NCBI GenBank assembly: GCA_964019165.1
Contig: OZ025282.1
Span: 4,525,131 to 4,589,130, forward strand
Direction: 5' to 3'
DNA from: Mastigias papua
Lineage: Eukaryota > Cnidaria > Scyphozoa > Rhizostomeae > Mastigiidae
DNA: 64,000 nt
Part shown: positions 1 through 10,809 of the stretch, one piece after another
How the letters are laid out: the number at the start of each line of letters is the position of its first letter
How positions within the stretch are numbered: position 1 is the first letter of the stretch
Notes under the pieces: model-generated
What the model was told of the DNA's origin: nothing
The model's input: the letters and a program-made list of their open reading frames with translations, nothing else
The model's database searches: none
Position numbers and translations under genes: made by a program

Positions 1-1034
1 ATAAAAAATATGTTATATTATGCTTTGCTGATATTTTAGAAGATTCGAAATGCAGAAGAAATGTCAGTTGCATAATTGTGTGAAATTAGACAAGAAAAGG
101 AAACAAAAATGTGGCAAAGATTGCTTGAAAGTGTCAATAGGGAGCAGAAGCGTGACAGAGATTGCTTGGTAGTGTCAAGTATATAGCAGATCAGCTTTTT
201 TGGAATGAATGTTATCTTGCAAGTCTATGCATTTTGCTTACGAAATCGGTCATTTGAAATTGTATGCATTTTTTTGGCAATTTCATTTATTTAGTTTTTA
301 CATACTTGCGAAGGAGATTTGATAGCTGTAAATTTACTTGTACATAGTATTTATCATGATAGAATGTTTCCTAATCCAGTCTATGTTCAATATTTCGAGT
401 GCAAAATGCAGCAATATGTCTTTTTTCTGTAGAGCAACACCTTGATGAGTTATTTTGGGTTGGTGAAGGTTCATAGCCCTTGACGAAGACTTAGAATTTT
501 CCACTGATTAGACAAGGGGCGAAGTTGAATATATTGAAACCAAAGCAAAGATCATACGAAATGATTCCGAAGGGACGCAATTCTGGAAATGTTAAAAATA
601 ATTTTTCTTTGGACTTCATTGAAAACTCGATTGATCAAGCATGATATCGCTGCATTTAGCTAAGGGGGAGGGTAGCCCTTCAGCACAAGTGCTGGCTTTC
701 AAAAGACCCTCCCATAAAATTGAAATACAATTATCTAACAATATAAAATAAACTACTGTATTAAAAATCTTTATTTACAATCTAATAGTCCAACAGACAA
801 ATACTGCTAAAATTATCTAACATGGAAAAAGGAGTTAGTTTAGACTTAAATATTTTGCTTAAAAAAATTTAGGGAGGGTGCTTGCTTTGACTCAGCTGAG
901 AGGCCATTATAGATCTGTTGGTATGTCCTATGTTATGAATAAACACCCTTTCTATCTGCTACGGCGGCGTCAATAACATAATATTGTACTTTTTGTGATC
1001 CACTACATTAACTGCCTCTTCGAAGACAGTGCTA
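1..1034. other. Intergenic, 5' flank of HDHD5
   Basis: No gene was recognised. AATAAA-like signals occur on both strands, but no coding exon supports them. A 24-codon open frame on the minus strand near 970-1045 is too short to call. Confidence 0.4.
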
Positions 1035-1042
1035 TGACGTCA
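1035..1042. promoter_or_regulatory. CRE-like palindrome upstream of HDHD5
   Basis: A perfect TGACGTCA octamer lies about 170 bp before the HDHD5 start codon. It is the consensus site for CREB/ATF bZIP factors. Its position suggests a promoter element of the plus-strand gene. Binding is inferred only. Confidence 0.35.
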
Positions 1043-1104
1043 TCAAGTGCGGTTTCGCACTTCTGAGATCTGAGGTATGCAGATTTTGCGGTACTCTATC
1101 TAAC

Positions 1105-1131
1105 ATGGCGAACTGCAGCGGGGCGCTGTAA
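1105..1131 (+). other. Short upstream ORF before HDHD5
   Basis: ATG, seven further codons and TAA lie in the likely 5' leader, about 75 bp before the HDHD5 ATG. The ORF encodes MANCSGAL. If the transcript starts upstream of it, it could lower initiation at the main start. The transcription start is unknown, so its presence in the mRNA is inferred. Confidence 0.35.
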
Positions 1132-1206
1132 GATAGAGGATTTCAGGGACCTGCAAACATTTCCAACCCTACTGCTACACTACTTTGGAACAGTGAGTAT
1201 TAGGTA

Positions 1207-4127
1207 ATGTTTAGTGCTACAAAAAAGCGGTTAGGCACTTTTACTTTAGCATTCCTAGATAAATCTGTTGGAAACAAATGTTTGCCGGCTCCAAGCTGTG
1301 AGCAAAATACGCCTATTGTAAAAAATGGATACTATCTGATTACACGTCCATTTCAATCCTTCCCGGTGTTCAAGCAGATAACTAAAGAGAATGAGAATAA
1401 GAGAAGACCTGTCTTAGATCAAACAGCCACTTATTTGTTTGCCAACGGAGATGCTTTGGGGAGGAAAAGACAGCCTTGGACTTTTGGGTTTATGTTCGAT
1501 ATTGATGGGGTGCTGGTAAGAGGTAGGCGTGTGATCCCATCAGCAGCTGTTGCTATCAAGAAAGTTCTGCAATTACAGATTCCGACGATTTTCTTAACAA
1601 ATGGAGGTTGTGAAACAGAAGAACATAAGGCTAAAGTCTTGAGCGCACAGCTTCATCATAAGGTATGGCAGTATGACATTACTTTAGATTTGTAAGCAGT
1701 TACCAGATCTTATCGTACCACTATAATTTAGGTTGCACAAATATTTTGGTGTTATGAACTTCCATTGAGTATGTCATTTAGTATTTTAGTTAAATTCTTA
1801 TTTCTTCAGCATATATGATATTTGGCGAGATAATAATTTTTACTAGTGTCAAAAATTATAAGTTTTTTTATTTTGTTTTAGATTCATGCTGATCAAATAG
1901 TTCTCTCGCACTCACCTTTGAGAAAACTAGTAACTCTGCATGAGAAGAATGTGGTTGTTTCAGGCCAAGGACCCATTGCTAAAATTGCTGTGGAGTATCC
2001 TTTCAATTAACTAGTTAGACTCTGCTTTCTTAAGTAGGATTATATACATCATCTCATTTTGTTTTGCTTAATTTCTACTTAACCTTGTAACTAACTACAT
2101 GTATAGTACTATGTTTAACATTTTGTTTTCTTAACGAATCTCAGATGTGGTTTTAAAAATGTATCTACAGTTGAAGAAGTAAGCAATGCACACCCACTCT
2201 TAGATGTTAATGATAGAAGGAGGAGGTTTCGTGCTGTAAGTTTACTTTCACATAGTTGTTTCCAATTGATGAAAGCCTTGATGAACAACCAAATGTTGTG
2301 GCCTTTATGCTTATTTAGCTTTTTATTAGCAAAAACATAATTCAAAGTCAAGAGCATTTTAGCATAATCTGTAGTCACCATTTATCAAATTGAGCTAAAT
2401 GTATATTTTCTCGCAAAGAGAAACATGTTTGTTTTATGCTAATTTTATCTTTCCAGCCCCCACCACGATGTCATGATATTAAACGTGTAGATGGTAAGTT
2501 GTTCAGTTCCACATTTTATGAAAATTTTATTGTACACTTTGAAAATCAACCAGTGAAAATCCTGTGATCATGCTAAGTTTTGCAAGAAAAGAGATGAATG
2601 AAAATAGTTCATGTTGGGTCTCAGCAGTGGTTCCCAGACAACTATGGTTTTTTCCAACTGACAGAATATGTAGCCTAAATATGTTTATAACAAAAACTAA
2701 ATAATGTTTTTCTTTCAAGTTGGCAAGATTTTGATACCAGCCTATAATTATCTAAAGTTAGTAATCCCTGTAAGAGCAGGATGATTATTTTTCAGGAATA
2801 CTTCTAATGGGTGAACCTATTCATTGGGAAACCAATCTCCAAGTTTTAATTGACTTGCTCATCACAAATGGAATGCCAAATGAAAGCCTTCAGGAAATTC
2901 CAACACAGAACATTCCTGTGATAGCTGCTAATCCAGATTTGCTGTGGATGAGTGAAGCTGCAAACCCCAGGTGGACTATTTACTACATAAATGCAAACCA
3001 GCAGTTAGCAGCCTATGTAGTAATGTTAGTGAGGCTATTTCATTGAGGCTGGGAAAATCTACTCATTTTTGATAGATAGTGTGGTTTATTACTGTTTTGT
3101 GTTGTTCACTTGATTCTTTATTTATTGAAGGAAATTCAATAAGATGAAAAAATGTTTAGCAATTGTTATTTGCAACAAATACATGTCATTTCAGGTTTGG
3201 ACATGGTGCTTTTCTGTGTTGTCTAGAATCCCTGTACAAGGTATAATAAACATATACTGCCTTATTAAGACATCTATATATGCATATTAAGTTGTAAATA
3301 GTTTTTTATGAATTACAGTGAAACTGGTACATTATTAGAATAAATAATTTCTAATTCTTGGCAAAATCATAGTTATATTTAACTTTATCACATTCTGCAA
3401 ATGTCCTTGTGATTTTAACTTCTATCCTGAAGTTTTATCAAGATAACTTCATTTACTACAAGTTCCAACATGCTCTTATTTTTCTTTTACTGCTACTTGG
3501 TAAGATTTCTTATGTCACTAGCGATTTTAGAAATTGACAGGAAAAGATTTGATGTATACGTCAATCCTTGGGAAACCAAACCTGTTTACTTACAAGTATG
3601 CATCAGAATGTCTTGTTGACCAAGCAAGTAATAGCAATGGAGATGGTGCAAACTTGGAACGGATTTATGCTATCGGGTAAGGCTGAATCAATCTGTTTCA
3701 TTTCTTACTCATTTCTTCTAGAAAACATTAGCCCCCCCCATCTTTTGTATTGAATTTTAAATTTGTGCTAAACTTCAAGCTTTTTTGTTGTTTCAGGGAC
3801 AACTTGGACACAGACATTTATGGTGCAAATACATATAAAAATTACTTAATGAGATCACAATACAGAGATGTGTCATGTAAGGAGGATGAATATTGCATTA
3901 GCAAATGGAAGTCAAATTCATTGACTAGAATTGAGTCTATTTTGGTTCGCACTGGGGTATCATCTGTAGAGACAAGTCTTCCTCAAAAAGGAATTAACCA
4001 TTTACACAAAGATACAAAGTATGACCCTGAGCTAACAATGCCCGATTACATTGTAAGTGATGTTTTGGAAGCTGTTGATTTGATCTTCCGTAAAGAGCTC
4101 TTGAATGGACATGGTATAACTCAATGA
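1207..4127 (+). CDS. HDHD5: HDHD5 (CECR5)-like HAD-superfamily hydrolase, 8 exons
   Basis: Exons 1207-1662, 1882-1994, 2145-2235, 2457-2493, 2796-2970, 3195-3240, 3531-3676 and 3797-4127 join in frame to 1395 nt (464 aa plus stop). All introns are GT..AG. The N-terminus (residues 1-90) is basic and poorly conserved, compatible with the mitochondrial targeting expected for this family. HAD motif I is FDIDGVL (Asp98, Asp100), motif II is FLTNGG (Thr131, Asn132), and motif IV is GDN-DTDIYGAN (Asp356, Asp359, Asp361). The cap and middle region carries the HDHD5-type blocks SHSPL, VSGQGP, LLMGEP, NPDLLWM and GKPNLFTYKY, in the order of the animal protein. Members resemble NagD-type phosphatases, but the physiological substrate is not established. 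At exon 7 the acceptor at 3530 was chosen over the AG at 3540 because only the former keeps the frame and the conserved KLTGKDL block. An AATAAA follows at 4375. Confidence 0.92.
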
Positions 4128-6505
4128 GTCAATGAAATCAAGGCAATACAGGAAGTTTGTTTAACCATTTATGATTATTAATGGTATGTAGCTAGAACTT
4201 ATATGATTTTTCATTAGACTATAATAGTCTTTAAGGAACACTGAATTTTTCTATATAATTTACAGTTTCACATTTAATTTGATGTATATTTGTAGTGTAG
4301 GATTTTGCATTTGTGTCTGAGAAATATATTATTGATCATCATTGGCAATGCCAGCTCTCATAAAAGGGGGGAGTAATAAAGAATGGAAGTCTGGAAGTTA
4401 TACCTTGTAGGGTTAAAGAGATGCTCTTTTGAATATGGAGGTACCCATATTCTAAATAGAGAAATGTTAGAATGAAATTATTGATCTGATAAACTTCAAA
4501 AATTTTTGTTCTTTTATGGATAAGCCCAACTTACCACATTTTCACAAATGTGATAAAGCATTTACTCAATACAGTCCCATGGATTTGCCACTGGTGATCA
4601 TTTTATTGTAGAAAAGTAGACATAGAAAAGATCAGGGTACTTTGAACTAGTATGAAAGCAGTTTTATTACTCATATTTGTAAGACTCTTTTGTTATTGGC
4701 TGGACCAGTTCTTTGTGAGTCAATTTTGCAATTCAGTTCAGTAGAACTTCTAACCATTAACAATGAGTATTCTGATATGAAGCAGAGTTAGAAGCCTAGT
4801 TGAATTAATCCTAACTGACATCAATCTATAGCTTGTACATATGCTCACAACTGGATCAGTTTTGGCTACCTGAAAGTCAGTGCTTCATATCATCCTGGTA
4901 GGCTCTTGACATATCAGTTGGGCATTCTCTGCCACTAGATGTAATCATGTGAGATTTTACAATGCATGCTGATCTGGCAGATAATTTCCTCTTCAAAATA
5001 TTGATTAGTTGCAAACCCAATTTGACATTCCCTTTGAGTTTTATCAGTAGACTAATATACTTTCACCTGGTCCTATCAGAGAAAAAGCCAATAACTGTAC
5101 TGAAAGTAGTGATATACAAATTAATGAATGGACTTATGTATGAAGTACACACTGAGAGTGGTCAGTTCACCCTTACAATCTAAGTTGTTTGCCTATCCTG
5201 TTTTTGCATTTATGATACTTGGTATTTTTGCCTTAAAAGGTAATATAAGTATGGTACATGAGTTATTGAGTTATGAGTTGAACATGAAGTACAATATTAT
5301 ACACTCATAAGCTTCTTAATGCCTCATAACTGACATAGTTAGAAAGCCATGCTCACAGTAAATTGCAAAACAACCTAGCAAAGGAAATCAAAAACATTCA
5401 AGAAAACTTTTGATATACAGGCATTATGCATCAATTTTCTCAATTTGGTTGAGGGGAGAAGATTGCAAACTTCACCAGATAACAAATGCATAGTTGCCAA
5501 GTTGCCCACATTCTGCTGGAGACTCCAGCATTTCAGTGTTATCTCCAGATTTTATTTGAAAAAACATCCAAAAATTGTCTATTTGACAATGTACTAGAAC
5601 GTGGCAAGTCACATTGTTCATTCATCATCAGCCTCTTCTGTAAATTCAAAATTAATCATTCTTAGGACCATTGCTTTTCACAGTTCTGATCTATAATGCT
5701 TTTTGGATATTGCTATGTATTGATGGTTTTCTTGATAACTGTTGGCAGTGATGGTATCAACCCCACCCCACTCCCTTAACTCTGCCACGCCCATTTCTCC
5801 AGCAGTTTGATAACCAAAACTTGGGAACTATCTAAATTTGGCTCCAAAAATGTGCATTGCATAAGTGACTGTGCATTTGATTGGTAGTATCATCTAATTG
5901 ACAATCTGAACTCTATGGCCTATCAGCCCCCTCCCCCCTGTGTTAAAGTGTCAAGCATCATTCACTGCAAAAAGGGCTGCTAATTCAATTTTTGATGCAA
6001 TTTCTTGTCAAAATCTGATGCCCCTATGATATATGAAAAACTGACTACATAAAGATAGAAAAAGCTTAGAGAGCAATATCTCCAGAGGTGAATATGTGTT
6101 TCTGTAAAGGGGATATCAGTGGTAAATTTTCTGACTTTTGTTGAATGGATTTGCCAACTATCCATATTTTAGCCCCTAGAATCATCACATTGTATCCCAA
6201 AATGCCTAGTAATCCACTTCAAGGGGCATTGTATCTGCTTGCTCTCCCTCTCTGAACCATGGCCCCCTTAGTTAAATTGATAAGAGGTTTTGGGGGCTCA
6301 CCCCTCTTCCAATGAGCATATGCTGGTTTGGTGACTTCCTAGCTTGGTAATAAAAACAGACCCTTTTCTACAGTCTCACATTTAGAAAGAAACATTGGGT
6401 GTGCAGTGGCCATGGGTGTGGCCCATAGAATGGCCTACTGTACAGCCATCTATGTTAACTTTGTAAGATAGATCCCCTGCTCTGAATGGTTCCTTGCCTC
6501 TTTTG
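4128..6505. other. 3' flank of HDHD5 and intergenic DNA
   Basis: A polyadenylation-type AATAAA at 4375-4380 fits the end of HDHD5. The rest is AT-rich with short chance ORFs. GC-rich C-runs near 5760 and 5925 resemble degraded repeat ends. No gene was recognised. Confidence 0.5.
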
Positions 6506-6662
6506 CCTAACAGGGGCGGCGGAGCAGCATTTTTTGTAGGGGGATTGAGTGGACAGAGTAAAAAAGTGCAGGGATATAGAGGGTGCTAAAACGGGTACTA
6601 AAGTACATTTGCTATTTAACAGGGAGGGGCTACAAATCCCCCCCCCCTGCTCCGCCACCCAT
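6506..6662. mobile_element. hAT-like MITE / foldback
   Basis: The left end (CAGGGGCGGCGGAGCAG) and the reverse complement of the right end (CATGGGTGGCGGAGCAG) match over about 17 bp, and further matching follows inward. The CAGGG-type start and the GC-rich end are typical of non-autonomous hAT elements. The 8-bp flanks do not match, so a target-site duplication is decayed or absent. No coding capacity. Confidence 0.6.
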
Positions 6663-6739
6663 GATATAACGTACTGAGTGAATGTTTCTTCTAAAATGAA
6701 ACAACCAACCGGACAAAACCAAAATGCAAAGCTCAGACT

Positions 6740-6830
6740 TCCCGAGTCACGTGAGGTTGAGGAATTAGGCCTTGCTTCTGAATAGCCAATGAAAACAACG
6801 ATAGGAAGAGTTTCTTGATTATGACGTCAT
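6740..6830. promoter_or_regulatory. Cluster of promoter-type motifs
   Basis: Within 90 bp lie a TCACGTGA E-box palindrome, a GCCAATGA CCAAT box and a TGACGTCAT CRE-like site. Such clustering is common in housekeeping promoters. No downstream gene on either strand is confidently attached; a possible minus-strand exon at 7174-7396 points away from it. Confidence 0.3.
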
Positions 6831-7173
6831 GCATGTTCTTGGATTTTTACAACATTTCGTTGTTTTTGGTTTCCATTCAATAGTTTCCTAACTTTTTACT
6901 TTGAGTATTGAAGTCTCTTAATTTGTTCTGCCCATCCAAGACTCGCTTCTTAAAGCCAGTTTCCTATCAAAACACTGACTGTATGGAAGAAAGGCTAGCC
7001 ATACTTTGGCTGTCACTGGCTTTGCTAAAAGTAAGGCATAATACTGGCAGAGAGATTAGGCAAACAGATATCTAGGTAGGCATAAAGATACAGTATAGAA
7101 AGAGTCAAACAAAGCAGCAAAATTCCGTTGGAATCTTTGTAACTAACTAGTGATAAGCATAGTAAGTACTAAC

Positions 7174-7396
7174 CTTGCATTCCATTGCTCCACGTACAGC
7201 TCAATCTCCTTTCAGTTCGGCAGAAATCAGTGAAACAGTACCAACACGTGTTGGCGCTTGACAACAGTACAGAACAACCCTTCTCAAAAGAGCATCGCTT
7301 CTGAATAATCAAATTTGAATGCGCTGCAACAATATGTCCCGGATTTAAAGCAAAGTCCGCACGCACGATTTCAATGTCAATTTCATCCCGAGGAAG
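7174..7396 (-). CDS. Possible exon, product not recognised
   Basis: An open frame of about 74 codons on the minus strand ends at a good donor (CAAG/GTTAGT). It is cysteine-rich after a short ALNPGHIV-like stretch, including CWYCF. This vaguely recalls the start of a SET-MYND protein, but no MYND exon was found downstream. There is no in-frame ATG, so it would have to be an internal exon with its acceptor within the frame. It could be chance. Confidence 0.2.
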
Positions 7397-7399
7397 TTA

Positions 7400-8406
7400 T
7401 GTAGTTAGCGTGGATTCGGTTCTTATCACGAAAGTACCTCCGGAACCAAACAATATACACACTTTACACGAATAAAGGCTAAAAGAACATTTAGGCTCAA
7501 AATCGATGAAATTTAGAATAATTTAAGAGTAATACAAGACTCAAGCTCCCCCAAGGCTTAGATGTATTTGGTATTTGAGTTTTCTTCAAGACATAAAATG
7601 GGCTTGAACTTCACCTGTCAGGTCTGGAGTTATTATGCTACAATGTGACTCAGGAACTTTCGCGGAATGTCAGTTGCACACTTTTTATTACAGGGATATC
7701 AGCTTTACGAGTATTAAAGCTCCAAATCGCTGTATAGATTTAAGAATAATTGAATAATGACCTTAGGCACAAAATAACAAAAAATTAGGTGGCTCTTCTT
7801 ATTAAATAATTTGCGAAGAGCTCCGGAAAGTAAGAGTAAATCAACTCAAAGCGGAGAAAAAATCAGCCCGTAAAATTATCACAGTGTTTGTGGGAGCATT
7901 TCCAAGGGACATGATTCCAGGTCCCTTCATTTAGCATCAACTTTTTCCAAGAATATACATCATATTTTCATAATGGATTTATTGGGAAGACTAGGGCTAC
8001 GAGTTCCTTATCAGTGTCTTAATTTAATGTGTTGAGAATTACCAAGAATTACTTAACTGCTGTTGAAGTTTAGTCAACATACGAAGAAACGCAACAGCGG
8101 TGGCAATTTGTAAAACATGTTTCAGAAGACTCTTAATCCATCCTCAGTTGCTTGCTGCTACGAAGGAAAACAAAATATCGAAATGCTAAACCTGTTTACC
8201 GTCAAAGCTCTATTAAGCCCTGGGGGGCTTATTTATTTCCTGCGTTCCTAGAGGGGAGGCTTAAAAGAGAGGGGATTTATTAGAGAGTGGGACTTATTAC
8301 TAACAAAAGGTAAACATTTATACAAATGTTCTTATGCATTTCTTCGGCATTATTTATAAAGCAAAAACTGTACTTCCAGCTGCATACGCTGCATAGCTGC
8401 ATGAAC
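7400..8406. other. Intergenic DNA
   Basis: AT-rich and without a recognised gene. A short degenerate tandem of a GAGGGGCTTATT-like unit lies at about 8219-8300. Confidence 0.4.
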
Positions 8407-8480
8407 AATTGGTTAATTGAAAAGTCTGTTGGTACTACAGAACTTCACTATAGCACGAAAAAGCGGAAACATTCTTTTAG

Positions 8481-8522
8481 CATACTGAAAGCTTTTTTTC
8501 GTCCGACACTCGTCAGAGTATG
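8481..8522 (-). ncRNA. Hammerhead ribozyme, type I, left arm (minus strand)
   Basis: Read on the minus strand this is the mirror copy of the ribozyme in the right arm. Stem I strand CATACT precedes CTGACGA, then a short stem II, GAAA, an A-run/T-run stem III, and the stem I partner AGTATG. It differs from the right-arm copy by one extra A in stem III. It points away from the coding fragment. Confidence 0.6.
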
Positions 8523-8743
8523 AAACGTCGGATAGCGACCGAAAGGTGAAACAAAATATATAGCCAGATGCGGGTACACGTGATATGATGAATAATGCGT
8601 CTATTTGGCTCTATGATTGGCCAATTAGCACCTATTCACCATTGTTTACTTGAAGAGTCCAAGTGAAAAAACGAACTCTTTTTGTTTACACAAGACTGGG
8701 TTTTGAGTCTTGATGTAAACCGATTCCAAAACACCTAAAAAAA

Positions 8744-9139
8744 GATAGCGTTCCTACCACTCAAAAAAGTTGTGTAGTTTACGAATTTTCGTGCCGATGT
8801 GAAGCTCGGTACGTAGGGCGCACCACGCAGAGACTAGCAGACAGAATAAAACAACATGTCCCCACGAGCATCAGGACGAAAAACACAACAACAAGAGAAC
8901 AGCCACCTCGTATGTGTAAAAACTCTATTTCTAAAATGAAAAGTGATTCGGCCATAGGACAACATCTTATTACAAATCCAGAATGCGCCAAAACATATAC
9001 AGACGATAATTTTCAGATCATTGGGCAAGCAAGATCGTCCTTTCATTTAGGTGTTTTGGAATCGGTTTACATCAAGACTCAAAACCCAGTCTTGTGTAAA
9101 CAAAAAGAGTTCGTTTTTTCACTTGGACTCTTCAAGTAA
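8744..9139 (+). CDS. Penelope-like GIY-YIG endonuclease domain, 5'-truncated
   Basis: The open frame of 131 codons to TAA starts where the inverted left arm ends and has no start codon of its own. It reads as the C-terminal endonuclease of a Penelope-like element. The Y-x10-YVG signature (VVYEF..RYVGRTTQRL), the following RIKQH, the SAIGQHL block with a downstream Cys, and the LESVYI..NPVLCKQK ending are all present, without stop or frameshift. The reverse-transcriptase domain that normally precedes it is absent, so this is a fragment of a longer ORF. Confidence 0.85.
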   Translation, partial: DSVPTTQKSCVVYEFSCRCEARYVGRTTQRLADRIKQHVPTSIRTKNTTTREQPPRMCKNSISKMKSDSAIGQHLITNPECAKTYTDDNFQIIGQARSSFHLGVLESVYIKTQNPVLCKQKEFVFSLGLFK

Positions 9140-9262
9140 ACGATGGTGAATAGGTGCTAATTGGCCAATCATAGAGCCAAGTAGACGCACTATTCATCAT
9201 ATCACGTGCACCCGCATCTGGCTATATATTTCGTTTCATCTTTCGGTCGCTATCCGACGTTT

Positions 9263-9303
9263 CATACTCTGACGAGTGTCGGACGAAAAAAGCTTTCAGT
9301 ATG
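9263..9303 (+). ncRNA. Hammerhead ribozyme, type I, right arm
   Basis: Stem I pairs CATACT (9263-9268) with AGTATG (9298-9303), six perfect pairs. The core CTGACGA (9269-9275) fits CUGANGA. Stem II is a short GT..AC pairing (9276-9284). GAA (9285-9287) follows, then stem III of three A-U pairs (9288-9290 with 9294-9296) and C9297 as the predicted cleavage nucleotide (UUC). Minimal hammerheads with very short stem III are reported from Penelope-like elements. The weak stem II means activity may need a dimer or may be low. Confidence 0.65.
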
Positions 9304-9561
9304 CTAAAGCAATGTTCCCGCTTTTTCGTGCTATAGTGAAATTGGTTAATTATAATGCTCTCCACTTTATCACAATTAGCTACAATCGTTGCCAAAATTG
9401 TTGGAACGAATTGCAGATTTTTCACACTTTTCAATACCTAGCTTCCCCCCTCCCCCGTACAATATTGTGTTACTGTCGTATACGTTATTGTGTTACTGTA
9501 GCAACGTCTTATCTATAGAATTCAACATTGTTCTGGGGGGGGGGAGGGGGCTTTAAATCAC

Positions 9562-9792
9562 TTACACGGCCTGTTTAGTAAGAGCACTAGTTGTGTCAGT
9601 ATCATGCCGTTTAATCTCAGAAATGTGTTGTGTTCCAAGTAATTTTGGCGACGATTGTAGGTCAATTGTTAGTTCTGGCACATCTAAAGAAATTTCGTAC
9701 TCTGTGATTCCTTCGAAAGGGTCAACAAGAGTATCTTCAAGAACCTGAAGGCACTCAAGTAAATCTTGACATGGACCACACTTAATGCACAT
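9562..9792 (-). CDS. Unrecognised ORF, 76 codons
   Basis: ATG-to-TAA frame on the minus strand, with a stop just upstream. The start is Cys-rich (CIKCGPC) and the rest is acidic (e.g. LEDTLVDPFEGITEYEIS). Codon use looks protein-like and the frame lies right after the Penelope insertion. It could be a last exon with an acceptor inside the first few codons, or a remnant of another transposon. No family recognised. Confidence 0.3.
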   Translation of the reverse strand: MCIKCGPCQDLLECLQVLEDTLVDPFEGITEYEISLDVPELTIDLQSSPKLLGTQHISEIKRHDTDTTSALTKQAV

Positions 9793-9913
9793 ATATTATC
9801 ATCATGAGGCCCGTTAACAGAACTACTTACTGGATTATTGGCCAATCAGATGCCAAAAATAGAGATCTTTCTAACGGCCAATCAAGATTTGAGCCCTGTG
9901 CTATTCGGAACAG

Positions 9914-10357
9914 GCATTACATGCTTTTTATAAGAAACCATTTTATAAGGAACCTACATGTAGAATGCCGAAATATTTAAAAAGCTTATATTACACTAAA
10001 GGAAAGTTTTCTAAGGAACTTTTCAATTTTAAAAAGTTTTATAACAGCAAACAATCAAGAATTAGGAAACCACTTCAATAGACATGCAGCCAAAACCAGC
10101 ATAGATTGTTTGCTATGCTTGTGTCAAGTGTTTCATATTTCATTGGTCTTACGCTATTGCCAAAATTAACGGCAAAATTCAGAGCTTTAATGTTTACTTG
10201 TGTCTGTACCATATGTATGGCAAGAAATGTGGAGTAAAAATTAAGGAACTATTTTAAGGAACTTTTAATGCTACAATTTACTCATTTGAGGTCCAAACAT
10301 TAGGAACTATTGGAACTAGGCCTTGAGCTAGGTTCCTTACAAAAAAGCGTGTAAATG
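9914..10357. mobile_element. TIR element (MITE-like)
   Basis: The left end CATTACATGCTTTTTATAAG and the right end, read in reverse complement, CATTTACACGCTTTTTTGTAAG, match closely, and both are followed inward by AAGGAACCTA. The interior is AT-rich with repeated AAGGAACT-type words and no ORF. A related stretch occurs at 29446-29575. Confidence 0.55.
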
Positions 10358-10809
10358 TTCAATGATGTTACTAGTATTTTGTTTTAATCAACTGAAGATG
10401 GATTAAATGTAATCCTAAACATGTCCTGCAAAGTGAAAAATATGGTTGCGATTCTTCGCAACGGACTAATTTAATTGTACTAAGAAATTTTGCTAGAATT
10501 GAAATTTATAACTTCCTAGGTTACATTTTCAGGTTTAGTCTGCACGAATGTGGTCTTTAGTAACCCGCAGTTTAAAATAATAATCAACCTGTTCTATTGC
10601 ACTATGGATATTATGGCGATGTCAGTCTTCCATTTCCCAGTTTCTGTGATGCATAAAACATAAAAGGTGGTGTCATGGCTACTCTGAAGCCTGAATGGAA
10701 TGCAAATACTCTCTACGAAATAAACAGACTGTGTTAAAGACATTCTCAAAAAATTTCACTACAGCACTACATCTGGAGGAAGGTAAAAAGATTTCAGGGT
10801 AAGAAAACA

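Larger units (their letters stand above)
8407..9351 (+). mobile_element. 5'-truncated Penelope-like element with inverted ends and 12-bp TSD
   Basis: The 12-mer AATTGGTTAATT flanks the insertion at 8407-8418 and 9340-9351, leaving an element at 8419-9339. The right part (9046-9339) holds the end of the ORF and the 3' UTR. The left part (8444-8739) is its near-exact reverse complement, and a further 25 nt lie outside it (8419-8443). Between the arms is the remainder of a GIY-YIG endonuclease frame. Penelope-like retroelements are known for such 5'-truncated, inverted-copy insertions and for hammerhead ribozymes in their terminal repeats, and both are present here. The reverse-transcriptase part is missing, so this copy cannot be autonomous. 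High arm identity and intact TSDs suggest a fairly recent insertion. Confidence 0.88.

Noticed and set aside
970..1060. Minus-strand terminal exon with AATAAA downstream
   Set aside because: Only 24 codons open, with stops immediately upstream and no partner exon.
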